Origin: Cesiribacteraceae bacterium YIM B00369 | GTDB taxonomy: Bacteria > Bacteroidota > Bacteroidia > Cytophagales > Cyclobacteriaceae | NCBI GenBank assembly: GCA_017948555.1 | Contig: JAFMYY010000003.1 | Span: forward strand, 239,682-303,681 | Length of the DNA: 64,000 nucleotides | Reading direction: 5' to 3' | The notes under the pieces: generated by a model | Databases searched by the model: none | What the model was told of the DNA's origin: nothing | Seen by the model: only the letters and a program-made list of their open reading frames with translations | Shown: piece after piece, positions 1 through 10,050 of the stretch | Layout: every line of letters begins with the position of its first letter | Numbering within the stretch: the stretch's first letter is position 1 | Program-made: the position numbers and the translations under genes

Positions 1-2124
1 TACACTGCCATTGAAGAAACGGGCATCAAGACCAAGATTTGTCTGCTCCGAGGTTTCCCACCTCAAACCAGGGTTTGAAAGCCTGTTGGGATATGCACCC
101 GGAGTATTCTGTCCTTCCTGTGGCCCGAAATTATAATTTGTAAACGCAAACGTTACCGGTGCAAGGTACTGGAATGCACCTGCATTCTGGTTTCCTACCT
201 GGCCCCAGCTGGCCCTGAATTTCAGGAATTCCAGTACATCGGAATTTTGAAGGAATTGCTCATTGCTGAGTACCCAGCCTGCAGATACAGAAGGGAAATA
301 TCCCCAGCGGTTTCCGGGAGCGAAATTAGAAGACCCATCCGCACGGATGGTAGTATTCAGCAAATAAGTTTCATTGTAATTGTAGTTTAATCTTCCAAAA
401 TACGACATCCTTCTGTTCGGTGTCCAAGGAGCGCCCCGCAGGTTCATGGTAGTTGCATCTGAATTATTAGTAGCATTATCCAGCCATGCACCTTCAAGGT
501 TATTAAAAATGGCGTTAACATTGCTGCCACTCATCCATGAGCCATCGTTCTGGTAGTGTTCTGTTCCAAGCATTACCTGAAAATCATGAGCCTGGTTTAT
601 ATCAAAGCCATAGGTTAATAAATTATTCCAGATAAGGGATCTTCCCTTGCCTATATTCTGATTAATCCTGGATAACCTGTTGAAAGTATAAGCGGACAAG
701 TTGTAAATTGGGGTGTAAGAACGTCCTTCATCTGCAGAGTAGTCAATGCCAAGGTCTGTTCTAAAGGTAAGCCTTTCCACAGGCTCCAGCTGCAGATATA
801 CATTCCCTAACAGCCTTTGGTCATTATTCGTGTTTTGGTTATTCAATACCATATTAGCATAAGGGTTTGCCTCTCCAGTGTTCCAGGTAGAATTAGTGTT
901 ATCCCAGAAATTACCCTCACTATCGTACATTGGCACAAAAGGGCTGGTATTAAAAGCACCGCGCAGGGAGTTATTATACTGACCACCAACACCAATTCCA
1001 TTGTCCTGAGTATAGGCAAAGTTTAGGTTTTCTCCAATCTTTAAAATATCCTTATACAGTTTATGCTCTGAATTGATACGGAAATTATAACGCTCATAAT
1101 ATGAGAGGTCCCTGCCTCCTACAATACCTTCGGTGGAGGTATAAGCAAGAGAAGTAGAATAAGTGGAAGTTTCAGAACCACCGGTTGCACCTAAAACATA
1201 ATTTTGGGTAACTGCGTCATTCACAAACATTTCATCGATCCAGTCGGTATTGGCATAGCCAAGGCCATCCATTCCCGGATTAGCAATTTGCTCATTAGTA
1301 AAAATGGGAAGCCTGCCGGAGTTAATAGCCGCTTCATTCATAATAGCTGCATACTCTGTGGCATTTAGCATATCCACTTTCCGGCCTAAATTCTGGTGAC
1401 CGTAAAAAGCATCAAAGGTTATTTGCGCGCGTTGCCCGGCTTTACCTTTTTTGGTAGTAATAAGAACCACCCCGTTGGAAGCTTGGGAACCATAAATAGC
1501 TGCAGAAGCCGCATCTTTCAACACATCCACCGATTCAATATCGGCAGGATTCAGAAATGAAATATCCCCGGTTTGCACTCCATCCACCACATAAAGTGGT
1601 TGTGTACTGCCTAAAGTACCTACCCCGCGAAGGATTACCCGCATCTGGGAGCCGGGCTGCCCCGATGTGTTGGCAATCTGAACGCCGGGAGCCTGCCCCT
1701 GCAAACCCTGCAAGGCATTGGTGGTGCTCTGCCGCTGTATCTGGTCCCCCTCTACCTGCACGGTAGCTCCGGTAACCAGTTTTTTCTTCTGCACACCATA
1801 ACCAACCACTACTACCTCATCCAACGATTGCATATCGGGTTCCAGGGCCACATCAATTACAGTTCTGTTGCCTGCAGTTACCTCCTGAGGAAGATAACCT
1901 ATAAATGAATATACTAACACAGCCTCAGGGCCTGATACATTTAATCTATAATTACCTTCCAGGTCGGTGGTGGTTCCGCTTCCTGTTCCTTTTACAAGAA
2001 TGTTTACCCCGGGAAGCCCGTCACCAGTGCCTCCGTCGGTAACCTTTCCTGAAACCTGCTGCTGGGCTATAGCTGCTGGCACCAGCCACACCCATAATAA
2101 GCTAAAAAGTACGAATTGTTTCAT
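1..2124 (-). CDS. SusC/RagA-type TonB-dependent outer-membrane receptor, 3' end cut by window edge
   Basis: Outer-membrane receptor that would import oligosaccharides with a SusD partner. The first 708 codons are present and the frame runs open to base 1, so the gene continues outside the window. A signal peptide (MKQFVLFSLLWVWL, ending in AIAQ) is followed by a carboxypeptidase-D-like repeat with GLPGVNILVKGT and a TTDLEGNY block, the DEVVVVGYG motif, and a plug domain with LYVVDGV and VLKDAASAAIYG. The visible end holds the WETSEQTNLGLD block typical of SusC barrels. Its SusD partner should lie just beyond the left edge. It follows the GH31 gene on the same strand after 142 bp of AT-rich sequence, so it probably belongs to the HTCS/GH31 locus rather than to the pectin locus. 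The substrate is inferred from those neighbours only. Confidence 0.96.
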   Translation of the reverse strand, partial: MKQFVLFSLLWVWLVPAAIAQQQVSGKVTDGGTGDGLPGVNILVKGTGSGTTTDLEGNYRLNVSGPEAVLVYSFIGYLPQEVTAGNRTVIDVALEPDMQSLDEVVVVGYGVQKKKLVTGATVQVEGDQIQRQSTTNALQGLQGQAPGVQIANTSGQPGSQMRVILRGVGTLGSTQPLYVVDGVQTGDISFLNPADIESVDVLKDAASAAIYGSQASNGVVLITTKKGKAGQRAQITFDAFYGHQNLGRKVDMLNATEYAAIMNEAAINSGRLPIFTNEQIANPGMDGLGYANTDWIDEMFVNDAVTQNYVLGATGGSETSTYSTSLAYTSTEGIVGGRDLSYYERYNFRINSEHKLYKDILKIGENLNFAYTQDNGIGVGGQYNNSLRGAFNTSPFVPMYDSEGNFWDNTNSTWNTGEANPYANMVLNNQNTNNDQRLLGNVYLQLEPVERLTFRTDLGIDYSADEGRSYTPIYNLSAYTFNRLSRINQNIGKGRSLIWNNLLTYGFDINQAHDFQVMLGTEHYQNDGSWMSGSNVNAIFNNLEGAWLDNATNNSDATTMNLRGAPWTPNRRMSYFGRLNYNYNETYLLNTTIRADGSSNFAPGNRWGYFPSVSAGWVLSNEQFLQNSDVLEFLKFRASWGQVGNQNAGAFQYLAPVTFAFTNYNFGPQEGQNTPGAYPNRLSNPGLRWETSEQTNLGLDARFFNGSV

Positions 2125-2266
2125 ATTATTTGGTTTAGTTTATTGGTTCTGAATTTAAAAAATATTTATCCGCATAATTATATTAAAATATTTTTTACAT
2201 TTTAATCAGTTTTAAATTAATAGTTTACGCTCTGTTTTTTTTAATTGCTTCATGAGCACCACAGGC

Positions 2267-5131
2267 TTACAGCTTCACTGATTTAGCTTTGCCTGTATAG
2301 CTTACCACCTTATCCGGCTTTGCCTCAAAATCAAGCTCTTTTGCTTTGTTTTTATTGACATACACTATATTGAAAGTTCTTTTCTTCAGCATTCCTTCAA
2401 ACCCTTTTCCTTCCTGCTTTCCAAAGTTTATAGTTTTGTTCTTTTCGTTGTAGCTGATGGGAATCTTCAGGAATTTGCCCTCCTCATAATTATAGTTAGT
2501 ATTCTCATCTTCATACAGCTCAAAGCTACCATCTTTGCCGCCATACACATAAAGGGTAATGGTTTCTGCAGGCTTTTCGGTGGTGTACTGTATTTCAGGA
2601 CCGAATGGAATAATAGCTCCTTCTTTAACATAAATGGGCATTCGCTCATAGGGAGCATCTGCTGTAAGCTGCTGCCCTCCCTGCTGCCAGGAACCATCGT
2701 AAAGATTGTACCAGCCGGTGGTGGCGGGCAGGTAAAGCTTTCTTGAAGTTGCTTTATAATCAGTTACAGGGTTAATTAAAAGAGCCGGCCCGAACATAAA
2801 CTGGTTGCCAATTTCACGCACCTTTTTATCCTCCGGAAAATCCATTACCAGTGCTCTCATGAGGGTATAATCATCATGGTAGATTTTACCTGTAAGAGAA
2901 TAGATGTACGGCATTAACCTGTAGCGTAATTTGTTATAATATACTATGGACTGGTAAGCCTTATGGTCTTCCGGCGCTATGTTAAACACCTCGCGGTATG
3001 GATACTGGCCATGGGCGCGGAACAGGGGACTAAAAGCGCCATACTGGTACCAGCGGGCATTCAGCTCGCGCCATTCTTCAAGTGCCTCTCCTTTAGGGTC
3101 CGGTCTGTCGTATTTATTCTCCACAAAGAAACCACCGATATCGGTTGTCCAGTACGGAAGTCCGGACATGGAGAAGTTAAGTCCTGCCGGTATCTGGCGG
3201 CGAAGTTCTTCGAAAGTAGAGGAAATATCGCCGCTCCAGGTAGCTGCGCCATACCTTTGCAGTCCGGCAAAAGCGGAACGGGTAAGGATAAATACACGCT
3301 CATCGGGATTTGCCGCACGCTGACCTTCATAAATTCCTTTGGCGTTAACAAGTGCATAAGCATTGAAATACTTTTCCGAAGGGCCCAGCGCTGTAGGGTT
3401 CATTAAAGTTTTGCGGTGCTCTATAGAAGAGTTAGATAGAATATCGGGCTCAGTAGCATCGAGCCACCAGGCATCAATACCTTTTGAGTACAAATTATCA
3501 CTCAGCTGCTTCCAGAAAAGCTTGCGGGCTTCGGGATTATAAGCGTCATAAAAGGTAGATACATAGCCCTTCCCAATCCAGTCGCGCTGCTTATTTTCAA
3601 TATTCTGCGTGTACAACAGGCCTTTTTCATTAAACTCCTTATAGTTTTCTATGCCTTCGTAAAACTTAGGCCACACCGATATCATGATATGCGTATTGTA
3701 TTTATCGTGCAGCTCCTTTATCATTCCTTCAGGATCAGGAAAGCGGGTTTCGTCAAATTCATGGCTCCCCCACTGGTCTTCTTTCCAGTACGACCAGTCC
3801 AGCACTATATTATCGATTGGTATGCGGCGCTTGCGGAACTCCTGCACGGTTTGAAGAATCTCTTCCTGCGTTTTGTAACGCTCGCGGCTTTGCCAGAAAC
3901 CCATTGCCCATTTTGGCATTACCTGAGCCTGGCCTGTCAGCTGGCGGTATCCGCTCACTACCTCATCGAGGTTGTTACCGTACACAAAATAGTAATTGAT
4001 GTTATCGCCGGCCTCAGATATAAAGGCAAAGTTATCCTTATCTTCCTCAGGCTGTGGCGTTAAATAACGCAGGGCAATAAATGCCTCACCACCATCGGGC
4101 TTCCACTCAATTTTAACCGGATGCTTCCGGCCTTTTTCCAGCTCATGCCTGAACAGGGCCGGTCCGGGGTTCCAGGCCTCTCTCCACTTATCCAGCACCA
4201 GTTTATTATCGATCCACACTTTTACATAGCCTGAAGATGGCAGCAGAAAAGTATGAGCTCCACTTTTATCACTTTCAATGGCACCTTCCCAGGTTACTAC
4301 TCCTTCAGGCTGCAGTTCATAACCTTCAGGCAGGCTTTTCAGCGAGCTGAGAAATTCATAGTCAATTTTTGACTCCTTCTGCACAACCGGAGCTTTGCCC
4401 GACTCAGGGCCAAAAGCATAAGTAGCAGTAAGCCCTCCCTTTTCACCATCTTTACCGTAAAGTGTAAAAGCGGAAAGGGGCTGATAAGGGCGCACATCGC
4501 CAAATTTAGATATAGAATAATTATCCCACAGAATACCGTAATTCTTGCTTGATACCACAAAAGGAACCACTGCCTGAGAATTATACTGGGTAATATCCAC
4601 CTGGTAACCACGGTAATTCATCAGCCCGGTCTGGTGCTGCCCTAATCCATAGAAAGCTTCATCTTCACCGGCCTGAAAAACCTTCTTTAGCTGGTAAACT
4701 TTTTCATTACCGTATTGAACAGGAGAAAATGCCTGGTAAGAACCGGGTTCTTCCCTCAGAATTGCTTTTCCATTTTTATCAGAAAAAGTAACTACTCCTG
4801 TAGCTGCATCGACTCTTGCCTGCAGGTATGCAGTAGTAATAATAAGAGACTTCCCTTCTTCAGTAAGTTGCCAGTCTGAAGATGACTTTCCTTCATCTTC
4901 TATTATGAGACTGGGCTCCTTTTCAATATCATTTCCGGGAGTGGATATTACCTGGATGATCTTATCGGAAATAATGCGAAGCTTCACAGTCTGAGGAGCC
5001 CCTGCAGCCTTATTATCCAACCTGATCAACACCCCGTCCTCCAGCTTCTGATAGCTCTTTATTACAGAGGGCTCATTGAATGCCGTAAGAACCAGGACTA
5101 GTAAAAGGTAAATTAACCTGTGTAATTTCAT
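2267..5131 (-). CDS. GH31 alpha-xylosidase-type glycoside hydrolase with PA14 insert and C-terminal DUF5110-like domain
   Basis: Secreted or periplasmic retaining glycosidase of 954 residues, most like PA14-containing GH31 alpha-xylosidases that remove xylose from xyloglucan oligosaccharides. Visible parts are a short N-terminal hydrophobic signal, a GH31 N-terminal beta-sandwich, a PA14-like insert around residues 240-360 (VKVWIDNKLVLDKW), the catalytic barrel from about 390, and C-terminal beta domains carrying a DUF5110-like region (YVYGGKDGSFELYEDE). The nucleophile is probably Asp558 in WWLDATEPD and the acid/base Asp635 in WSGDIS. The WLDATEP block favours alpha-xylosidase over alpha-glucosidase, but specificity is not proven by sequence. 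It lies between the HTCS and the left-edge SusC on the same strand. Confidence 0.93.
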   Translation of the reverse strand: MKLHRLIYLLLVLVLTAFNEPSVIKSYQKLEDGVLIRLDNKAAGAPQTVKLRIISDKIIQVISTPGNDIEKEPSLIIEDEGKSSSDWQLTEEGKSLIITTAYLQARVDAATGVVTFSDKNGKAILREEPGSYQAFSPVQYGNEKVYQLKKVFQAGEDEAFYGLGQHQTGLMNYRGYQVDITQYNSQAVVPFVVSSKNYGILWDNYSISKFGDVRPYQPLSAFTLYGKDGEKGGLTATYAFGPESGKAPVVQKESKIDYEFLSSLKSLPEGYELQPEGVVTWEGAIESDKSGAHTFLLPSSGYVKVWIDNKLVLDKWREAWNPGPALFRHELEKGRKHPVKIEWKPDGGEAFIALRYLTPQPEEDKDNFAFISEAGDNINYYFVYGNNLDEVVSGYRQLTGQAQVMPKWAMGFWQSRERYKTQEEILQTVQEFRKRRIPIDNIVLDWSYWKEDQWGSHEFDETRFPDPEGMIKELHDKYNTHIMISVWPKFYEGIENYKEFNEKGLLYTQNIENKQRDWIGKGYVSTFYDAYNPEARKLFWKQLSDNLYSKGIDAWWLDATEPDILSNSSIEHRKTLMNPTALGPSEKYFNAYALVNAKGIYEGQRAANPDERVFILTRSAFAGLQRYGAATWSGDISSTFEELRRQIPAGLNFSMSGLPYWTTDIGGFFVENKYDRPDPKGEALEEWRELNARWYQYGAFSPLFRAHGQYPYREVFNIAPEDHKAYQSIVYYNKLRYRLMPYIYSLTGKIYHDDYTLMRALVMDFPEDKKVREIGNQFMFGPALLINPVTDYKATSRKLYLPATTGWYNLYDGSWQQGGQQLTADAPYERMPIYVKEGAIIPFGPEIQYTTEKPAETITLYVYGGKDGSFELYEDENTNYNYEEGKFLKIPISYNEKNKTINFGKQEGKGFEGMLKKRTFNIVYVNKNKAKELDFEAKPDKVVSYTGKAKSVKL

Positions 5132-5506
5132 TGAGAGAATAGTTAAAAATTAAAACATTCCATTTCTGGCAACGATTGCAATGGCAATATAGAAAGAACT
5201 CAATTCATCCATCCCCCTGAAATGTTTCCGATATAGGGATAGAATGTTAACAGCTGGTTAAGAGGAGAATAATAGGGCTTTAATGCCCCTGAAGGGCAAT
5301 TTTTATTATCGGGAAAGGATGAAATGTTGCCGGAAACAGCAATTCCGCACCCGTATTATTTTGCTTTTCCGGCAAAAAGTAAAATAATACGGGTGCGGAA
5401 ATACTTTATCTGCAAGTAAACCGGGCAATGAAATATTTATGGTGATAAAGAATGAAACCACCAGGGATAACGGCGGATGTTACCGGCTGGCAGTGCCGGA
5501 AGCTGC
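5132..5506. other. Intergenic region GH31/HTCS with a strong hairpin
   Basis: 375 bp without a credible gene. It contains the long inverted repeat at 5343-5400. An imperfect palindrome GCAACGATTGC at 5169-5179 resembles the LacI operator found elsewhere but is one base too short in the spacer. No clear promoter motif was recognised for the GH31 gene. Confidence 0.6.
5343..5400. repeat. Long perfect hairpin, 20-bp arms
   Basis: The arms 5343-5362 and 5381-5400 are exact reverse complements for 20 bp. Inside the 18-nt loop a G-T wobble and a further CTTTT/AAAAG pairing (5364-5368 with 5375-5379) can extend the stem to about 26 bp, leaving a 6-nt loop. There is no T-run on either side, so it is not a standard intrinsic terminator. 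It lies just after the HTCS stop and before the GH31 start. It may be a palindromic repeat element, an RNA processing/stability structure, or a remnant of a small mobile element. Confidence 0.85.
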
Positions 5507-8500
5507 TTACTCCTTTCTGCTTCCTGCGTAGAGGGAGGGCAGGATGTTGAACTCGCTCTTGAAATACCTGGTGAAATATTTAGTATTGTTAAAGCCAACT
5601 TTATAGGCCACTTCCGCAACAGTAAGCTGGCTCTTTTCCAGGAACTGTGCTGCCCGCTGCAGACGGATTTTACGGATGAACTCTACCGGCGAACTACCTG
5701 TAATCGCTACCATTTTCTTGTACAAGTGTGCACGGCTCATACCCAGTTCCCTGCTCAGGAGTTCAACGGAAAAATCAGGATTCGAAAGGTTCTCCTCCAC
5801 AATCTTTATCGCATTCTGTATCAGCTTATCATCGAGCGAAACAATATTTACCTCACTCGTCTGCACACTTATTTTCTTCTCATAAACCTTCTGCATCAGC
5901 TGTTTCTGGCTAATGAGGTTATTAATGCGCGAAAGCAGAATTTCAAAGTTAAATGGCTTGGTTACATAATCATTCGCACCAATATTCAGTCCTTTAAGCT
6001 TTTGCTCCTCTGCAGCATGAGCGGTAAGCAATACAAAAGGGATGTGGGAGGTGCGCTTATCTTCCCTTATTTTTTTACACAGGTCCATTCCATTCATTTC
6101 CGGCATCATTAAATCACTTACAATCAGGTCCGGACCTGAGGAAAGCGCTTTTTGCCAGCCTTCCTTCCCGTTTTGAGCTTCTATAATTGAGAAATGAACA
6201 CCCAGGTTATCTTTCAAATAAAAACGAAAATCTTCATTATCCTCCACCAGAAGTACAAGCGGATTTTTATCCGGCACCCCCGGCACCATTGCTTCTTCTT
6301 TCTTTGTTTCTCTTTTAAGAAGCTTTTCTTCCTTTATTTCCTCCTGCCCCACTTCTTCTGCCCCGTACTTTTCAGGCCCCCCGGCCATTTCCCTGACCGG
6401 TATTCTCACAATAAAACAGCTGCCATTTCCGGGCTCGCTTTCCACGGCAATTGTTCCTCCGTGTATTTTTACAAATTCCTTTGTTATGGCCAGCCCTATC
6501 CCGCTTCCCTGGTTAACCATGCTGCCGGGCACATCATTGCGGAAGAACCTTTCAAAAACTTTATCGTGTTTTTCCTTTGGAATACCTATACCGGTATCCT
6601 TTACTTTTATTTCAAGAATTTTTATACCTTCAGAGGAAGAGTCATTATCGTAACAGCCGGCACTTACTTCAATTTTGCCATTTTCAGGGGTAAATTTAAA
6701 AGCGTTTGAAAGAAGATTAAAAAGGATCTTTTCAAGCTTATCCATATCGAAACCGGCATACAGCTCCTTCAGGTCAGATTTGAAAGTAAGCTCAACATTT
6801 TTCTTTTCAGATAAATCTGAAAAAGAATGAACCGACTCGCTTATGAACTTAATTACATTTCCTTCAGATGAATGAAGCTTCAGGCCTTCCACTTCAATTT
6901 TCCTGAAATCCAGCAACTGGTTTACCAGATTAAGTAACCTTTTGGCATTCCGGTGAATCATCTGATACTGTTTTTGTTCCACCGGATTATCAGACTTGCT
7001 GAGCAGCCTTTCCACAGGAGCAAGAATAAGCGATATAGGAGTCCTGAACTCATGACTGACATTGGTAAAGAAGCGGATTTTCATCAGGTCCAGCTCATGA
7101 AGCTGGCGCGCTTCCCGCCGCTCCTGCTCCAGCCTGAATTTAGCCCTTTCCTTTTGCAGCGTTCTCCGCCGGCTTATATACAAGCCCAGCAGCACAAGCA
7201 TTATATATAAAGCATAAGCCTCGTTGGTTTTCCAGAAAGGGGCCAGCACAGCAATTATTATACTGCTCCCTTCTTCATTCCATACGCCGTCGTTATTAGA
7301 GGCCAGAACTTTAAATTCATACTCTCCCGGGTCGAGGTTGGTATACGTTACCCTCCTGTTTTGATTGTCCACATCATGCCAGTCTTTGTCAAAACCTTCC
7401 AGCTTATACCTGAATTTATTCTTTTCCGGATGCAAAAAGTTTAAGGCAGCAAATTCAATGGCGAAAACGTTTTCGTCGTGGTATAAAGTTACCTTATCCA
7501 CATTTGCAAGCGCCCGGGGCAGCAGTATCCTCCCACCTGTTTCTTCACCTACCGCCACGCTTTTACTAAACAATTGAAAATCGGTAAACACAATATCAGG
7601 AGTATTCTGATTTCTCCTCAGGCTTTCGGGGTAAAAAATGTTAAATCCATTTGCTCCGCCAAAAATCATTTCGCCTTTACCGGTTTTTAAAGCGGCATTC
7701 TCATTAAAGGTTTTTCCCTGCAGGCCATCCCGCTCATCGTAGTTACGGAAGCTTACATTTTCCCGGCTGGTTGCCACACCCCCACTCCGGTCAATTACCA
7801 GGTTAGATACACCATTAGCTGTGCTTAGCCACAAATTATTAGCCCTGTCTTCCAGTATGGAAATTATATTGCTTCCAGGCAATCCATCTTCTGTGGTAAA
7901 ACGAAGGAACGAGCTGTCGGCTTCATTGTAAAGGTTTAAACCATCTGCAGTACCAACCCACATATTATCAAAGCTATCCCGGTAAACCGACCAGATACTG
8001 TTACTCGTCAGGCTCTCCTCATCTGCAGGGTCATGAGTAAGGTAAGTTACCTTACGGCTTTTAAGGTTCAGTATGTCTATGCCGCTTCCTCCGCCAATCC
8101 ATATATTTCCATGCCGGTCTTCGGCCATTGCCGAAATATAATCGCAGTGAATGGGTATTTCACCGGCTCCGTTTTTCAAATGAATAAACTGCTCCGTATC
8201 CTTATCCAACAGGTTTAGTCCTCCCTGCAGGGTGCCCGCCCAGATATTACCCCGGGAATCTTCAAACAGCTCCCAGACGCTGTTATCGGACAAGCTTTCA
8301 GGGTCTTCGGCATTACTCTTATAGTGAGTGAAGGTTTTTCCATCGAACTTATTTAGCCCGCCTAAATAAGTACCCACCCACAACATGCCTTCCCTGTCTA
8401 TGAGCAGGCTTACAATAATATCGCTGCTAAGCGAACCTGGATTTTGGGAGTCATGCCGGTAGCTTGTATACACCCCTGTTTCCCGGTTTAGATAAAGCAG

Positions 8501-9694
8501 CCCGCCCCCGTTGGTTCCTATCCATAAATTTCCTTTATCGTCCTCTGCAAATGTATTAACATCGTCGTAAGGTAAACCGGACGGAATGGAAGGCTGATTT
8601 TTGAAATGCGGAAAGCGAAAAATGTTAGGGTGATAATAGTTTACCCCTTTTTTAAAGGTACCAATCCACACAATTCCTTCATTGTCTTTATATAAAGTAA
8701 CAATGCTATTCTGCGAAAGGCTTTTTTCCATTTCCTCATTATGGAGGATATATTGTACTGAAAAATCTTTTTTATCAATTACATTTATACCTCCATGGTC
8801 TGTACCTACCCATATTATTCCTTTTGAGGCTTCTGTCACGCCCTTTGCAAAATCATTATTTAAGGGGAAGCGGGCCGATTTTTTATGAAAATGGGAAAGT
8901 GTTTCAGAAGAAGGATCGTAAAAGAAAACACCTTTTCCATCAAGCGGCAGAGATACCCAGATAGCATCATCGCTATCCACGAGCAGCTCATAATTAAGGA
9001 GCTGGCGGTCAGATTTTTCTGAAATCGCTGTAGTCCTTTCCGTTACCTTAAGGCTTTTTCCATCCAGCTTTTCCAGAATTCCATTTCTGTGGATCAGCCA
9101 GATGTCACCCTCAGCATTCTGCTGAAGAGCAGACACAAAATTAGAGCTGACAGAGCTGTTGTCTGCCGGGATGCTTTTAAGTATTACCGATTCTTTAGTC
9201 GCAGGATTATACCTGGTAATGCCGGCACCGGTATGGATAAACCAGTAATTTCCTGCATTATCTTTGATAATATTTTCCACATTATCAGCTGAAAGGGAGT
9301 ATCTTTTCAGGTATTTACCCAGATCTTTAGAAAAACTCTCTGTTTGGGGGTTATAAATACTGATACCCGCATTCGTTTGCACCCATATATTTCCTTCAGG
9401 ATCCTCGAAAAGTTTATTTATACCATTGGCATTAATGGAGGATGTATCCCTGGAGTTATAACGAAAAACTTTCAGCTGGTATCCGTCATAGCGGTTCAGC
9501 CCTGCCGCTGTTCCTACCCATAAGTACCCCCTGCTGTCTTTTAAAAAGCATGTAACCTGGTTATGCGACAAACCATCATTAATGTCGATAAGCGAAAACT
9601 TATATTGCTCCGGAAAAACAGCATTTGCATTAAATATATTTCCCAGAGCAACTACAAAAACGATAAATATTCCTTTACAACACCTCATGACCAT
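5507..9694 (-). CDS. Hybrid two-component system sensor-regulator (HTCS)
   Basis: One-protein sensor and transcription activator of the type that controls polysaccharide loci in Bacteroidota. The start at 9694 (or ATG 9688) places a signal sequence (CCKGIFIVFVVALG) first. An upstream ATG at 9793 would add 33 residues before the signal and is less likely. Order: periplasmic beta-propeller repeats (many GNIWVGT/GLNRYD-type Reg_prop units, about 30-740), Y_Y_Y domain (about 770-805, NLDPGEYEFKVLASN), one membrane segment near 820-838, HisKA with VSHEFRTP (His near 881), HATPase (DTGIGIP, GSGIGLAI), receiver with phospho-Asp in VSDLMMPEMNG (near 1193), and an AraC-type helix-turn-helix at the C terminus (LYKKMVAITGSSP, VGFNNTKYFTRYFK). 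A charged linker separates HATPase and receiver. It probably controls the adjacent GH31/SusC genes. The ligand is unknown. Confidence 0.96.
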   Translation of the reverse strand: MVMRCCKGIFIVFVVALGNIFNANAVFPEQYKFSLIDINDGLSHNQVTCFLKDSRGYLWVGTAAGLNRYDGYQLKVFRYNSRDTSSINANGINKLFEDPEGNIWVQTNAGISIYNPQTESFSKDLGKYLKRYSLSADNVENIIKDNAGNYWFIHTGAGITRYNPATKESVILKSIPADNSSVSSNFVSALQQNAEGDIWLIHRNGILEKLDGKSLKVTERTTAISEKSDRQLLNYELLVDSDDAIWVSLPLDGKGVFFYDPSSETLSHFHKKSARFPLNNDFAKGVTEASKGIIWVGTDHGGINVIDKKDFSVQYILHNEEMEKSLSQNSIVTLYKDNEGIVWIGTFKKGVNYYHPNIFRFPHFKNQPSIPSGLPYDDVNTFAEDDKGNLWIGTNGGGLLYLNRETGVYTSYRHDSQNPGSLSSDIIVSLLIDREGMLWVGTYLGGLNKFDGKTFTHYKSNAEDPESLSDNSVWELFEDSRGNIWAGTLQGGLNLLDKDTEQFIHLKNGAGEIPIHCDYISAMAEDRHGNIWIGGGSGIDILNLKSRKVTYLTHDPADEESLTSNSIWSVYRDSFDNMWVGTADGLNLYNEADSSFLRFTTEDGLPGSNIISILEDRANNLWLSTANGVSNLVIDRSGGVATSRENVSFRNYDERDGLQGKTFNENAALKTGKGEMIFGGANGFNIFYPESLRRNQNTPDIVFTDFQLFSKSVAVGEETGGRILLPRALANVDKVTLYHDENVFAIEFAALNFLHPEKNKFRYKLEGFDKDWHDVDNQNRRVTYTNLDPGEYEFKVLASNNDGVWNEEGSSIIIAVLAPFWKTNEAYALYIMLVLLGLYISRRRTLQKERAKFRLEQERREARQLHELDLMKIRFFTNVSHEFRTPISLILAPVERLLSKSDNPVEQKQYQMIHRNAKRLLNLVNQLLDFRKIEVEGLKLHSSEGNVIKFISESVHSFSDLSEKKNVELTFKSDLKELYAGFDMDKLEKILFNLLSNAFKFTPENGKIEVSAGCYDNDSSSEGIKILEIKVKDTGIGIPKEKHDKVFERFFRNDVPGSMVNQGSGIGLAITKEFVKIHGGTIAVESEPGNGSCFIVRIPVREMAGGPEKYGAEEVGQEEIKEEKLLKRETKKEEAMVPGVPDKNPLVLLVEDNEDFRFYLKDNLGVHFSIIEAQNGKEGWQKALSSGPDLIVSDLMMPEMNGMDLCKKIREDKRTSHIPFVLLTAHAAEEQKLKGLNIGANDYVTKPFNFEILLSRINNLISQKQLMQKVYEKKISVQTSEVNIVSLDDKLIQNAIKIVEENLSNPDFSVELLSRELGMSRAHLYKKMVAITGSSPVEFIRKIRLQRAAQFLEKSQLTVAEVAYKVGFNNTKYFTRYFKSEFNILPSLYAGSRKE

Positions 9695-10050
9695 GTAATA
9701 TTTTGTCCTGACAGAACCTGAATATACTACTAATATATATAGTACACCAGAAAAAGGAAAACAATTCATTAATCTGCTATCCCAAAATTTCAATGTTCTG
9801 ACTTTGAATCATAATACAGGACAGGACACTCCTTTTCAGGCTAAGGAGGCACTCTGCGAAGAGCATGCAAAAAAAACTGACTGTTGCTCCCCTTTTATTT
9901 CAACCGGAAAAGCAGGTACTCCTCTGCTCCTCCGTCTAATAATGACCAAAAACAGCTCTGAACTTTTATTCCCGAAACCAATTAAGTCTATGGATTTAAT
10001 CAATTCATTTCTTATATTTTGCAGGCAGGGGAACAAAACTATTCAATGGA
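9695..10050. other. Divergent intergenic region HTCS/FUSC
   Basis: 356 bp between divergent genes. Short reading frames on both strands here have no family features and I do not call them. No LacI-type operator and no clear -33/-7 promoter pair was found. Confidence 0.5.

Noticed and set aside
2963..3406. 147-codon plus-strand frame inside the GH31 gene
   Set aside because: Antisense shadow of a conserved coding sequence; no independent evidence.
5169..5179. GCAACGATTGC upstream of the GH31 gene as another LacI operator
   Set aside because: It lacks one base in the centre compared with all other sites. LacI-family proteins are strict about half-site spacing, and no -33/-7 module is next to it.
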